Source: Neisseriaceae bacterium CLB008 | Lineage (GTDB): Bacteria > Pseudomonadota > Gammaproteobacteria > Burkholderiales > Neisseriaceae | Length of the DNA: 64,000 nucleotides | Reading direction: 5' to 3' | NCBI GenBank assembly: GCA_041228285.1 | Contig: CP166133.1 | Location: 2,513,380 to 2,577,379 of the forward strand | Shown: positions 45,457-54,179 of the stretch, piece by piece | Layout: every line of letters begins with the position of its first letter | Position numbering within the stretch: the stretch's first letter is position 1 | The notes under the pieces: generated by a model | Database searches by the model: none | Told to the model about the DNA's origin: nothing | What the model saw: the letters and a program-made list of their open reading frames with translations, nothing else | Program-made: the position numbers and the translations under genes

Positions 45457-46791
45457 TTAAGAAACCGTTTTTCGGTTACTCACCATGCTCATGAAGATCG
45501 AGGCTAGTAAGGCCGGCACGGCAAAGCTAAAGAAGTTTTGCTGTAGGGTTAGGTTCAGATCGAACAGAATGCCGACGGTAAAGGGGCCGATGATGGCACC
45601 GATACGGCCAATGCCAAGCGCCCAGCCCATGCCGGTCGAACTCATGGTCATCGGATAGAAGCGCACGATAAACGCGTAAAGGCCGATCTGGCTACCAATC
45701 GTGGTCGCGCCCGTCACCAACAATAGGCTGTACAACACCACGCTGCTGCTGGCATAGCCTAAGGCCGCAATTGCCACCGCCGCCGTAAACAAATAAGCCA
45801 CCAGCACGTTACGACCGCTAAAGCGATCCATCAACCAGCTGCCCAAGAGCGCCCCCAAGACGGTGCCTAAGTGAACCGTAAACAAGAAGCTGAGGCTGGA
45901 GCCCAGCGGATAACCCGCCTGCACCATTAAGCGCGGTAGCCACGAAGTCAACCCATACACCACGTACAGCGACATGAAACACATGGCCCACAGCATCAAA
46001 GTGCTGAGCAAGCGGCCATCTAAGAATAAATCGCCAATCACGATGCGGGCTTTGGCGTTGCCCTTCGCCACGCTGGGGTGGCTATACGTCATGCCCATTT
46101 CGTGACGATGATTGGGGTTAAGCTTCTGTAATGCGGCGCCCAGCTTGTCCCACTGCTGGGTTTGCACCATATAGGTGGCCGACTCGGGCAGCTGCTTTAA
46201 AATAAAGGGCAGTAAAAAGATGGGGAAGGCGGCAATGTAAAACATTGATTGCCAACCCAGAATAGGGATCACAAAAATACCCAGCACGGCGGCCAACATG
46301 CCGCCTACGGAATAGCCGCTGAACATCAGGCCCACCATCAAGCTACGGCGGCGCTTAGGCGAATATTCGCTGGTCAGACTGGTCACCACTGGCATCACGC
46401 CGCCAAGGCCCACGCCACCGATGAAGCGAAACAGCCCAAACTGCCCAGGACTGGTGGCAAAGGCACATAAAAAGGTAAAAATGCTGAACACCAGCACGCA
46501 CACCGTGATCACCTTTTTCTTGCCGAGCTTATCCGACAACGCGCTGAGGGATAAAGCGCCCACCATCATGCCCATTAACGTGTAGCTGCCGAGCAATCCT
46601 GCCTCGGTGCCGCTTAAGTTCCACTCGGTCATGATGGCGGGCAAGATCACCCCCAATACCGCCAAATCGTAACCATCAAAAACAATGATATAGGCACACC
46701 AAAAAATCGTGAGCCAATGAAATTTTTGAAACTTGGCCTCATCAATGATGGGGCTGACGTCCAAAACTTTGGGTTCTACGGATTGTGTCAT
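45457..46791 (-). CDS. AAHS-family aromatic acid:H+ symporter (BenK/PcaK-like)
   Basis: A 444-residue, 12-helix MFS transporter of the aromatic acid:H+ symporter group. The key helix 1 motif is FDGYDLAVLG (DGYD, needed for aromatic acid transport in PcaK/BenK). Other marks are GALSLSALSDKLGKKKV (motif A) and the C-terminal MTMSSTGMGWALGIGRIGA. A strong ribosome site (AGGAGG) precedes the ATG. It lies downstream of the catechol operon on the same strand but is separated by a terminator and 390 AT-rich bases. Benzoate or 4-hydroxybenzoate are plausible substrates. Confidence 0.88.
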   Translation of the reverse strand: MTQSVEPKVLDVSPIIDEAKFQKFHWLTIFWCAYIIVFDGYDLAVLGVILPAIMTEWNLSGTEAGLLGSYTLMGMMVGALSLSALSDKLGKKKVITVCVLVFSIFTFLCAFATSPGQFGLFRFIGGVGLGGVMPVVTSLTSEYSPKRRRSLMVGLMFSGYSVGGMLAAVLGIFVIPILGWQSMFYIAAFPIFLLPFILKQLPESATYMVQTQQWDKLGAALQKLNPNHRHEMGMTYSHPSVAKGNAKARIVIGDLFLDGRLLSTLMLWAMCFMSLYVVYGLTSWLPRLMVQAGYPLGSSLSFLFTVHLGTVLGALLGSWLMDRFSGRNVLVAYLFTAAVAIAALGYASSSVVLYSLLLVTGATTIGSQIGLYAFIVRFYPMTMSSTGMGWALGIGRIGAIIGPFTVGILFDLNLTLQQNFFSFAVPALLASIFMSMVSNRKTVS

Positions 46792-47132
46792 TTCTCTACT
46801 CCTCCTACGACTTAAGTGATTATTTTTGTTTTTATACAGCTTGGCATGTCAGCTATATAAGGATTTACCTCTGCCATTTACGACAAAGACAACCCCTTAT
46901 TAAGCTTTCCATACCTGCGCCAACCTGCTTCACTCAACCGCACACGCTTTCAATCCAGCACTGTTTTTATTATTAATAATTAATTTACAATCATTAAATT
47001 TATAACATAGAATAGAATTCATTTTTTCATACAATACAATACCATAAAGACTCCAAGACCTGTAAAAAATTATCTTCGCATAGCGCCAACCTAAAATAAC
47101 AGCCAAGCCCAAACGTCCGTTCACGCAAAAAA
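46792..47132. other. AT-rich intergenic region upstream of the AAHS transporter
   Basis: About 340 bases with no credible gene. It should contain the promoter of the 45457-46791 gene; a TATAAA box on the minus strand (near 46836) is the best candidate. The region is more AT-rich than its surroundings and may be decayed sequence like the pseudogene next to it. Confidence 0.45.
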
Positions 47133-47157
47133 AGCCCGACCACAAGGGTCGGGCTAA
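47130..47157 (-). terminator. Terminator of the catechol operon
   Basis: Stem AGCCCGACC/GGTCGGGCT around ACAAG (47133-47141 with 47147-47155). On the minus strand seven T follow. It lies just after the transporter remnant. Confidence 0.88.
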
Positions 47158-47180
47158 GATAAACAACATGATGAATCGGC

Positions 47181-47400
47181 TTAAGCGGCCGTGAGTTTTT
47201 TGTTCACCAGCAACATAAACAAGGCCACCAGCAAGGAAGGCTGAGCGAAACGCTACAAGTTACCGTATAAAATATACCAAAGAAATAAAACAACACCAGC
47301 AAAGGGAGCCAAAATAGTGCCCATGTCCAAACCTAAACCGGTCGAACTCATCTGAATTGGATCAAAAGCACCCACCTTGACTCTGAACTTAGCCTTACTT
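47181..47400 (-). pseudogene. Remnant of an AAHS-family transporter (C-terminal end only)
   Basis: The minus strand reads ...AFDPIQMSSTGLGLDMG, TILAPFAG, then an in-frame TAG, then RFAQPSLLVALFMLLVNKK and a TAA stop at 47181-47183. This follows the intact AAHS protein at 45457-46791, which has FYPMTMSSTGMGWALG, GAIIGPFTVG and FAVPALLASIFMSMVSN in the same order. A few residues after SSTG are deleted and one stop interrupts the frame; no N-terminal part is present. It sits directly after pcaF, so a transporter gene once ended the operon here. Confidence 0.8.
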
Positions 47401-47425
47401 TGAATGCTGGCGCTAAAAGAGGAAC

Positions 47426-48628
47426 CTATAGTCGCTCAATAATTAAAGCAATCCCTTGCCCCACGCCAATGCACATCGTACACAAAGCATAGCGTCCCCC
47501 CGTACGCTCTAGCTGATAAAGCGCCGTGGTCACCAAGCGCGCGCCCGAGGCCCCGAGTGGATGCCCTAGGGCAATCGCCCCTCCATTGGGATTCACGTGA
47601 GCCGCATCATCTGGCAGGCCCAAGTCGCGCAATACTGCCAAAGCCTGAGCCGCAAAAGCTTCGTTCAGCTCAATCACGTCCATATTCGCCAGGCTTAAGC
47701 CCGTCTGCGCCAATACTTTCCTCACCGCCGGTGCCGGGCCCATACCCATGATGCGCGGCGCCACTCCAGCGGTGGCCATGCCGATCACTTTGGCTTTGGC
47801 GCTTAGGCCATGTTGTTTCAGCCCCGCTTCGGAAGCCAACAGCAAGGCTGCTGCACCATCATTGACGCTAGAGGCATTACCCGCCGTCACGCTGCCCTCC
47901 GGGTGTACCACACCCTTAAGTCGCGCCAAACCTGCCAAGCTGCTGTCGGCACGCGGCTGTTCGTCCACGCTGACCTGCAGCGCCTCACCCTTACGCTGCG
48001 GCACCGTCACCGCCACGATTTCGGTCGCAAACACGCCCTGCGCCTGCGCCGCTTGGGCACGGGCCTGGCTACGCAAGGCAAATGCATCTTGGTCGGCGCG
48101 GCTGATGCCAAACTCAAGCGCTACATTTTCAGCCGTTTGCGGCATAGAGTCCACGCCATATTGCGCCTGCATCAACGGATTCACGAAGCGCCAGCCAATG
48201 GTGGTGTCTTCCAGCTTAGCCACGCGACTAAAAGCACTGGTGGCCTTGCCTTGGACAAACGGTGCACGCGACATACTCTCCACGCCACCAGCAATCATCA
48301 GGTCAACCTCACCCGATTTAATCGCCCGCGCTGCGGTACCGATGGCGTCTAGACCAGACCCACACAGCCGATTCACCGTGCTGCCTGGCACCGTTTGCGG
48401 CAGCCCGGCCAGTAAAGCGGCCATCCGCGCCACGTTGCGGTTATCTTCGCCTGCCTGATTGGCGCAACCATAAATCACGTCATCAACCACAGACCAATCT
48501 ACCTGTGGATGACGCGCTACCAAAGCCTGAATCGGCACTGCCGCTAAGTCATCAGCGCGCACGCTTGAGAGGCTGCCGCCATAGCGGCCGAACGGGGTTC
48601 GAACTGCATCACAAATATAAACCATCAT
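47426..48628 (-). CDS. pcaF: 3-oxoadipyl-CoA thiolase
   Basis: Last step of the beta-ketoadipate pathway: cleaves 3-oxoadipyl-CoA to succinyl-CoA and acetyl-CoA. It has 400 residues. Acyl-carrying Cys89 is in VNRLCGSGLDAI, the His region is GGAIALGHPLGASGAR and the second Cys is in TMCIGVGQG. The segment VIYGCANQAGEDNRNVARMA is typical of PcaF/PaaJ rather than general thiolases. ATG at 48628 overlaps the pcaJ stop, with AAAGGA upstream. It is last intact gene of the catechol operon. Confidence 0.95.
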   Translation of the reverse strand: MMVYICDAVRTPFGRYGGSLSSVRADDLAAVPIQALVARHPQVDWSVVDDVIYGCANQAGEDNRNVARMAALLAGLPQTVPGSTVNRLCGSGLDAIGTAARAIKSGEVDLMIAGGVESMSRAPFVQGKATSAFSRVAKLEDTTIGWRFVNPLMQAQYGVDSMPQTAENVALEFGISRADQDAFALRSQARAQAAQAQGVFATEIVAVTVPQRKGEALQVSVDEQPRADSSLAGLARLKGVVHPEGSVTAGNASSVNDGAAALLLASEAGLKQHGLSAKAKVIGMATAGVAPRIMGMGPAPAVRKVLAQTGLSLANMDVIELNEAFAAQALAVLRDLGLPDDAAHVNPNGGAIALGHPLGASGARLVTTALYQLERTGGRYALCTMCIGVGQGIALIIERL

Positions 48629-49320
48629 CACACATCCTTTACATTAAGCGGTGCATCGGTCACATTCTGCAAAGCCGCTAAATCTAGCCCCGCCACCATT
48701 TCCACCACCCATAAGCCACCGTCAATCACGTCTAAAACTGCTAAGTCGGTGTAGATTCGATTCACACAGCCCATACCCGTCAAAGGATAATCACAGCGAC
48801 TGACAATTTTGGGCTGGCCTTTTTTGGTGACGTGTTCCATGGTCACAAATACCTGCTTGGCACCAATGGCCAAATCCATCGCGCCGCCAACGGCCGGAAT
48901 CGCATCAGGCGCACCGGTGTGCCAATTGGCCAAATCACCGTTTTGCGCCACTTGAAAAGCGCCCAAAACACAAATGTCAATGTGGCCGCCACGCATCATA
49001 GTGAAAGAATCACCATGATGAAAAAAACTGCCGCCAGGCAACAGGGTCACAAACTCTTTGCCAGCGTTGATTAATTCTGGGTCTTCCTCTCCTGGCTCCG
49101 GGGCGGGCCCCATACCCAAGAGACCATTTTCACTGTGTAAAAAAATCTCTTTACTCGGGTCTAGGTATTGCGCCACGCGCGTGGGTAAACCAATCCCTAA
49201 ATTCACATAAGCCCCTTCAGGAATATCCTGTGCCACACGCTGGGCGATGTCATCGCGACTACGGGGCTGGTGGCTGATTTCAGATTGAGCCAATAGGCCC
49301 ACAGAAGGTTGATTACTCAT
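48628..49320 (-). CDS. pcaJ: 3-oxoadipate CoA-transferase, subunit B
   Basis: Small subunit of the enzyme that moves CoA from succinyl-CoA to 3-oxoadipate. It has 230 residues from ATG 49320 (MSNQPSVGLL), preceded by GAGAGA. The catalytic glutamate is Glu64 in HSENGLLGMG, the family signature; GGAMDLAIGAKQVFVTMEH is also typical. It is 19 bases after pcaI and overlaps pcaF. Confidence 0.95.
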   Translation of the reverse strand: MSNQPSVGLLAQSEISHQPRSRDDIAQRVAQDIPEGAYVNLGIGLPTRVAQYLDPSKEIFLHSENGLLGMGPAPEPGEEDPELINAGKEFVTLLPGGSFFHHGDSFTMMRGGHIDICVLGAFQVAQNGDLANWHTGAPDAIPAVGGAMDLAIGAKQVFVTMEHVTKKGQPKIVSRCDYPLTGMGCVNRIYTDLAVLDVIDGGLWVVEMVAGLDLAALQNVTDAPLNVKDV

Positions 49321-49339
49321 ATAGGTCTCTCTCAATCAT

Positions 49340-50014
49340 CTAAGCATCAACTGAAGCAATACGCACAACATGTTTGACAAAAATCCCCGGTGTCACCACG
49401 CATTCAGGATCCATCTCGCCCACGGCCACGATTTCTGACACTTGAGCAATGGTACATGTCGCCGCTGTCGCCATAATGGGCCCGAAATTCCGGGCGGTTT
49501 TTCGATACAATAAATTGCCATAGCGATCGGCGCTGTGTGCTTTAATCAAAGCAAAATCTGCCGAAATTGGGTACTCCAACACATAATCTTTTCCGTTAAT
49601 GGCTCGGGTTTCCTTGCCTTCCGCCAGCAAGGTGCCATAGCCCGTCGGGGTAAAAATAGCGCCTAACCCGGCGCCGGCAGCCTGAATACGCGCGGCTAAA
49701 TTGCCTTGCGGCACCAGCTCTAGCGCGACTTTTCCAGCCCGATACAGGCCATCAAAAATCTGGGAATCTACCTGACGTGGAAATGAGCAAATCATTTTAT
49801 CCACTCGGCCTGCCTGCAAGAGTGCGGCCAAGCCAATCTCGCCGTTACCGGCATTATTATTAATGATGGTCAGCCCTTTAGCACCCTGTTCAATCAAAGC
49901 ATCGATCAGTTCGGCTGGCTGGCCCGCGGTGCCAAAGCCACCAATCATGATGGTCGCGCCATCGTGAATCGAAGCGACGGCGTCCATCAGCGAGGGACTT
50001 ATTTTATTAATCAT
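49340..50014 (-). CDS. pcaI: 3-oxoadipate CoA-transferase, subunit A
   Basis: Large-half subunit paired with PcaJ. It has 224 residues starting MINKISPSLMDAVASIHDG. Family marks are IMIGGFGTAGQPAELIDAL (oxyanion glycine loop) and the CoA-binding ADFALIKAHSADRYGNL. It lies 53 bases downstream of catA and just upstream of pcaJ, the normal I-J order. Confidence 0.95.
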   Translation of the reverse strand: MINKISPSLMDAVASIHDGATIMIGGFGTAGQPAELIDALIEQGAKGLTIINNNAGNGEIGLAALLQAGRVDKMICSFPRQVDSQIFDGLYRAGKVALELVPQGNLAARIQAAGAGLGAIFTPTGYGTLLAEGKETRAINGKDYVLEYPISADFALIKAHSADRYGNLLYRKTARNFGPIMATAATCTIAQVSEIVAVGEMDPECVVTPGIFVKHVVRIASVDA

Positions 50015-50067
50015 CTTATGAGGCCTCTATAGGCAGACCCCATCATGATGGGGCCTGCAATCACACA

Positions 50068-51006
50068 CTATGCCAATGCACGCTGACGCGCGATACGGTC
50101 TTCTTGAACGTCTTCTTTAGCCTTAGCCAACACAAAGTTGTACTCAACATCGTAGAAGTGGTCGCGGCTCATGTTTTTGGCCTTAATTTCTTCCGGCTGG
50201 TCTACACGTATCGCTTGCGCAATCAATTCATCCCGAGTCGCAAACGCAAAGTCGTCGTGTAGGTAAGGATCGCCATCCAAGTTAATCTGGGTGGTTAAAT
50301 GCGCATAGCCAGGCGCAGACACGAAGAAGTGAATATGGGCAGGGCGATTGCCGTGGCGGCCAATGGCGCTGAGTAGCTCATTGGTTGGGCCTTCTGGTGG
50401 CACACCATAGCCAGAGGGCACAATACTGCGCGCCACATAGCAACCGTCCTCGCTCACATTGATTTTACGGCGCAGGTTGTATTCACTTTGGGTGGGATCA
50501 AAATAAGAATAGCCACCCTTGCTGTCTGCATGCCAAACTTCCACCATCGCGTTGGGAATCACCTGACCATCGGCATCAAACACCTTACCGTGTAGATACA
50601 TTTCTGAAGCCTCCAAATCGGTGCCATCATCCATGCGCCCTTCCCCTTCACACACTGGTGCCCCCGCCACGTATAACGGCCCTTCAATGATGCGAGGCGT
50701 GGCGTTTTTATCCAAACGCCCTGCGGCCTCATCTTCTGCATCTTGGCGCATGTCCAGCATCCGCTCCAAACCGAGGCCAGCAGCCAACAATGCTGGCTCG
50801 CCCGCCGTGCCCAAACGGCCTAAATAATAAACCGCCACCCAGAATTCTTCTGGGGTAATAGCCAGATCGTCCATCATGAGGTTCACGTCTACCAACAAGC
50901 GGTGGATGATTTCCTTAACTCGGGGATTGCCCGTTTCGCTGTCGTAACCAGCGGCGGTTTTCAAAAAGCCATCGATGAACTCTGGGGTTGTCATTTTAAC
51001 TGCCAT
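50068..51006 (-). CDS. catA: Catechol 1,2-dioxygenase
   Basis: Intradiol ring-cleaving enzyme that converts catechol to cis,cis-muconate using non-haem Fe(III). It has 312 residues from ATG 51006 (strong AAGGAG). An N-terminal helical linker domain (about 1-100) mediates dimerisation. Iron ligands are visible: Tyr166 region in GGYSYFD, Tyr200 in PSGYGVP, His224 and His226 in RPAHIHFF, numbers close to those of the Acinetobacter enzyme. Fourth step-gene of the operon, after catC. Confidence 0.96.
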   Translation of the reverse strand: MAVKMTTPEFIDGFLKTAAGYDSETGNPRVKEIIHRLLVDVNLMMDDLAITPEEFWVAVYYLGRLGTAGEPALLAAGLGLERMLDMRQDAEDEAAGRLDKNATPRIIEGPLYVAGAPVCEGEGRMDDGTDLEASEMYLHGKVFDADGQVIPNAMVEVWHADSKGGYSYFDPTQSEYNLRRKINVSEDGCYVARSIVPSGYGVPPEGPTNELLSAIGRHGNRPAHIHFFVSAPGYAHLTTQINLDGDPYLHDDFAFATRDELIAQAIRVDQPEEIKAKNMSRDHFYDVEYNFVLAKAKEDVQEDRIARQRALA

Positions 51007-51068
51007 GGTCTTTCTCCTTATGTAGTCGCAATATTGCGTTCCTGCTGTTTTTTCGTTTTGTTTTAATA

Positions 51069-51359
51069 TTATTGATCGTTGTCGTAAATGGACGATGGGT
51101 GGCGACACAGAGGCGTCACGGTTACGTCCATATAGGGATACAAAGGCAACTGCATCAATAAATCGTGTAGCTCGGTATTGCTGTCAACATCAAACACACT
51201 CACGTTGGCATACTGCCCAACCACACGCCAAAGATGGCGCCATTTACCTGAAGCCATAAGGCTTTGCGCTAACGCTTTCTCACGCGTTTTCAGGTCATTG
51301 GCCACGTTTTCTGGCATGTCCAGCGGTAAGTTCACCACCATTTCTACTTTAAACAACAT
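51069..51359 (-). CDS. catC: Muconolactone delta-isomerase
   Basis: Small decameric isomerase turning muconolactone into 3-oxoadipate enol-lactone. It has exactly 96 residues from ATG 51359 (MLFKVEMVVNLP), the family length, with GGAG eight bases upstream. MPENVANDLKTREKALAQ and KWRHLWRVVGQYANVSVFD are family motifs. It lies between catB and catA. Confidence 0.96.
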   Translation of the reverse strand: MLFKVEMVVNLPLDMPENVANDLKTREKALAQSLMASGKWRHLWRVVGQYANVSVFDVDSNTELHDLLMQLPLYPYMDVTVTPLCRHPSSIYDNDQ

Positions 51360-51396
51360 TGGCATTACTCCTTTATTACGGTTAAAAGTGGCACGA

Positions 51397-52521
51397 TTAA
51401 GCCCGTTGATAAAAAGCCACTTTGTCTTCATCTAGGCTCAAGCCTAGCCCTGGAGCCGTGGGCACGGTCACCCCAAAATCAGCGTATGTCATCGGCTCAG
51501 TGACAATGTCGTCCACCAAGAGCAAGGGGCTAAACAATTCGGTACCCCAAGCCAGCGGCGGCAGCGTCGCATAGGCATGCACCGAGGCCGCCGTCGCGAT
51601 CGAGCCTTCCAGCATGGTGCCGCCGTATAAATCAATGCCAGCGGCCAAGGCCACATGGGCCAACGCTAAAGCCCCCATCGGGCCACCCGACTTGGCGATT
51701 TTTAATGCAAAAGCACGGGCGCAAGCCTGCTTAGCCAACACAAAGCCATCGCTGGCAGTCGCCACCGACTCATCGGCCAAAATAGGAATGTCAAAGCGCT
51801 GGCTCAAACGCGCCAATACATCGTGCTGATGGGCAGGAACCGGCTGTTCTACCAGATCAATGCCCGCCTCTTGCAAGCCGCGCATGCCCACAACCGCCTG
51901 CGCTTCAGTCCACGCCTGATTCACGTCGACGCGGATTTCACAACCATCGCCCTGCAAAGCGGCCTTAATCTTGGCCACGTGCGCCACATCGTCAGAGACG
52001 CTACGCGAGCCAATTTTCAACTTAAAGTTTTTATGCCGACCGCGCGCCATCATGTCTTTGGCTTCGGCAATGTCTTTATCCGTGTCACCACTGGCCAACA
52101 CCCATAAAACCGGCAGATGGCTTTGGACGGCACCACCCAAAAGCGTGGCCACGGGCACCCCCAAACGCAAACCTTGTGCATCTAGCAGCGCCGTTTCCAA
52201 CGCATTCTTGGCAAAGCTATTGCCCTTCACATAGGCATTCATACGAGCCCGTAAGGCTTGAATATTGTCGGCCACCTGGCCTAACAGCAGCGGCGTTAGG
52301 TATTGATCGATGGTGAGCTTCATGCCCTCTGGACTTTCTGGGCCATAGCTCAGGCCGCCAATGGTGGCCGCTTCGCCAAGGCCCATCAGGCCATCGCTAC
52401 TGTATAAGCGCACAATCACACTGCTCTGTTTGGACATGGTCGCCATCGCCAATTTGTGTGGCCGAATGGTGGGTAAGTCCACGATTAAAGTATCAATGCG
52501 TTCAATCACTACGCTCATCAT
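51397..52521 (-). CDS. catB: Muconate cycloisomerase
   Basis: Enolase-superfamily enzyme that converts cis,cis-muconate to (S)-muconolactone with Mn2+. It has 374 residues. The K-x-K motif is NFKLKIGS; metal ligands are Asp in IRVDVNQAW, Glu in DLVEQPVP and Asp in ILADESVA; the second catalytic lysine is in FALKIAKSGG. Its ATG overlaps the pcaD stop (ATGA) and AAGGAG precedes it. It is not a chloromuconate enzyme by context. Confidence 0.95.
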   Translation of the reverse strand: MMSVVIERIDTLIVDLPTIRPHKLAMATMSKQSSVIVRLYSSDGLMGLGEAATIGGLSYGPESPEGMKLTIDQYLTPLLLGQVADNIQALRARMNAYVKGNSFAKNALETALLDAQGLRLGVPVATLLGGAVQSHLPVLWVLASGDTDKDIAEAKDMMARGRHKNFKLKIGSRSVSDDVAHVAKIKAALQGDGCEIRVDVNQAWTEAQAVVGMRGLQEAGIDLVEQPVPAHQHDVLARLSQRFDIPILADESVATASDGFVLAKQACARAFALKIAKSGGPMGALALAHVALAAGIDLYGGTMLEGSIATAASVHAYATLPPLAWGTELFSPLLLVDDIVTEPMTYADFGVTVPTAPGLGLSLDEDKVAFYQRA

Positions 52522-53336
52522 GCATCTCCTTGCACCACGACGCTGCTCGTCAGCGCCGTGTTCATTAATGCGGTTAAAAAAGCGGCAGGGTTTTCTACCG
52601 AAGGCACATGACCGACCGGCAAAATCACCAGTTTTGCCTGAGGTTGAACTGCAGCCATCGCTTGCATATTAGCCAATGGCATGGCCGCATCGTCTTGCCC
52701 CGCGATCAACACCACTGGCATGGCCAATTCATTCGCCCACGCTGAGCTGCCGTCAAAATAAGCCAAGGCCTCGCACAATTGGGCATAGCTGTCATCATCC
52801 ACGGCCGCCAGCGCCGCCACCCAATCGGCCACCATGGCCGATTGCTGCTGAATGAACACCGGCGCAAACCAGCGTGGCACTAAGTCTTTGGCCATCGGTG
52901 CTAAACCCTGCTCTCGCACCGCCACCGCACGGCTCAACCACGCTTCTTTAGTGCCGATCTTGGGTGCTGTATTCGTTAAGGTTAAGCTCAACAAACGTTC
53001 AGGCACCGACTGCAGTAAGGCTTGCCCAATCGCACCACCAATCGACGTTCCCACATAGTGAAAGCTTGATGAGCCCACATCGGCCACTAAGGCCAACACC
53101 ATCGCAGCTAAGTCTTCAATGCGTAAGTGGCGGCTCACGCTGGCAGCACTCTCGCCATGGCCTGGTAAATCTACGGTCAATACCTGAAACTGCTGGCTTA
53201 AAGCAGGCAGCAGCGCCGCCCACACGCTGCGGTTCATGCCTAAAGGATGAACCAAAACCAACAACGGCAGCTCGGTTGAGCCATGGCATTCATAGGCCAA
53301 GCGCTGGCCGGTGTTCAAAGTAAACGTTTGCATCAT
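52518..53336 (-). CDS. pcaD: 3-oxoadipate enol-lactonase
   Basis: Alpha/beta-hydrolase that opens 3-oxoadipate enol-lactone to 3-oxoadipate, where catechol and protocatechuate branches meet. It has 272 residues. Nucleophile Ser98 is in VGTSIGGAIG, acid Asp in AGQDDAAMP and His in PVGHVPSVENP. HPLGMNRSVW near the N-terminus holds the oxyanion loop. It overlaps catB and follows benD by 13 bases. Confidence 0.93.
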   Translation of the reverse strand: MMQTFTLNTGQRLAYECHGSTELPLLVLVHPLGMNRSVWAALLPALSQQFQVLTVDLPGHGESAASVSRHLRIEDLAAMVLALVADVGSSSFHYVGTSIGGAIGQALLQSVPERLLSLTLTNTAPKIGTKEAWLSRAVAVREQGLAPMAKDLVPRWFAPVFIQQQSAMVADWVAALAAVDDDSYAQLCEALAYFDGSSAWANELAMPVVLIAGQDDAAMPLANMQAMAAVQPQAKLVILPVGHVPSVENPAAFLTALMNTALTSSVVVQGDA

Positions 53337-53349
53337 GTCCTGTCCTTAA

Positions 53350-54156
53350 TTAACCTATACCCCCACCGGCCACATACAGCACTTGGCCGGTGATAAAGGA
53401 AGCCTCTGGCGCGGCAAAAAAGCAGATCGCCGCGGCCACTTCCTCAATGCTGCCCAAACGATTCATCGGAGAATCGCGCAAGCTTTGTTCGTAAATCTCA
53501 TCCATCCAACCGCGTTCACGGTCGCTTAAAGATGCTGCATTACGCGGCGTGACGCGTACACCATTGTCAATGGCACCAGGCGCCACGCTATTCACCCTCA
53601 CGCCAGTCTCGCCTAACTCCATCGCCATACACACGGTGGCAGCATGCACCCCCCCTTTGGCGGCAGAGTACGGCACTCGATTCACGCCCCGCGTGGCCAC
53701 CGAGCCCACATTGACGATGGCGCCCCGGCGTTGCGCTTTCATGATGGGAATCACGCTGCGGCAGCTCCACAGTGTCGGCCAGAGCGAACGGTTGATTTCT
53801 TTAGTCATCTCTTCGGGAGCGTATTCCCAAAAAGGCTTAGCCCAAATGGTGCCGCCCACGTTGTGAATCGACACATCAATCCGGCCATATGCCGCCATAG
53901 CCGCTGCCACCATCTGCTCGGCCGACTCGGCTAGCTCCATATTCAAGGCCAAGACCATGGCTTCTGCGCCCAAGGCCTGTACTTCAGCCTGTACCACCTC
54001 AACCGGGCCTTGGGCCTGATCGACTAAAATCAAGTGAGCGCCTTCTTGCGCCAAACGCAGGGCGCAGGCGCGGCCAATGCCTTGCGCCGCACCGGTAACG
54101 ATGACGACCTGATCCTTAAACCGGTCAGCGCAAATAGGGGTTTGTATTGTGTTCAT
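53350..54156 (-). CDS. benD: 1,6-dihydroxycyclohexa-2,4-diene-1-carboxylate dehydrogenase
   Basis: Short-chain dehydrogenase that oxidises the benzoate cis-diol to catechol and CO2 with NAD+. It has 268 residues. Cofactor loop TGAAQGIGRA is at about 21-30, the catalytic serine in VNVGSVATRG, and Tyr/Lys in PYSAAKGG. The segment HNVGGTIWAKPFWEY is the feature that marks BenD rather than a generic SDR. It stands between the AAHS transporter and pcaD. The dioxygenase genes benABC that should make its substrate are not in this window. Confidence 0.88.
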   Translation of the reverse strand: MNTIQTPICADRFKDQVVIVTGAAQGIGRACALRLAQEGAHLILVDQAQGPVEVVQAEVQALGAEAMVLALNMELAESAEQMVAAAMAAYGRIDVSIHNVGGTIWAKPFWEYAPEEMTKEINRSLWPTLWSCRSVIPIMKAQRRGAIVNVGSVATRGVNRVPYSAAKGGVHAATVCMAMELGETGVRVNSVAPGAIDNGVRVTPRNAASLSDRERGWMDEIYEQSLRDSPMNRLGSIEEVAAAICFFAAPEASFITGQVLYVAGGGIG

Positions 54157-54179
54157 GTCGTCTTCTCCGTAGGTGCGGC

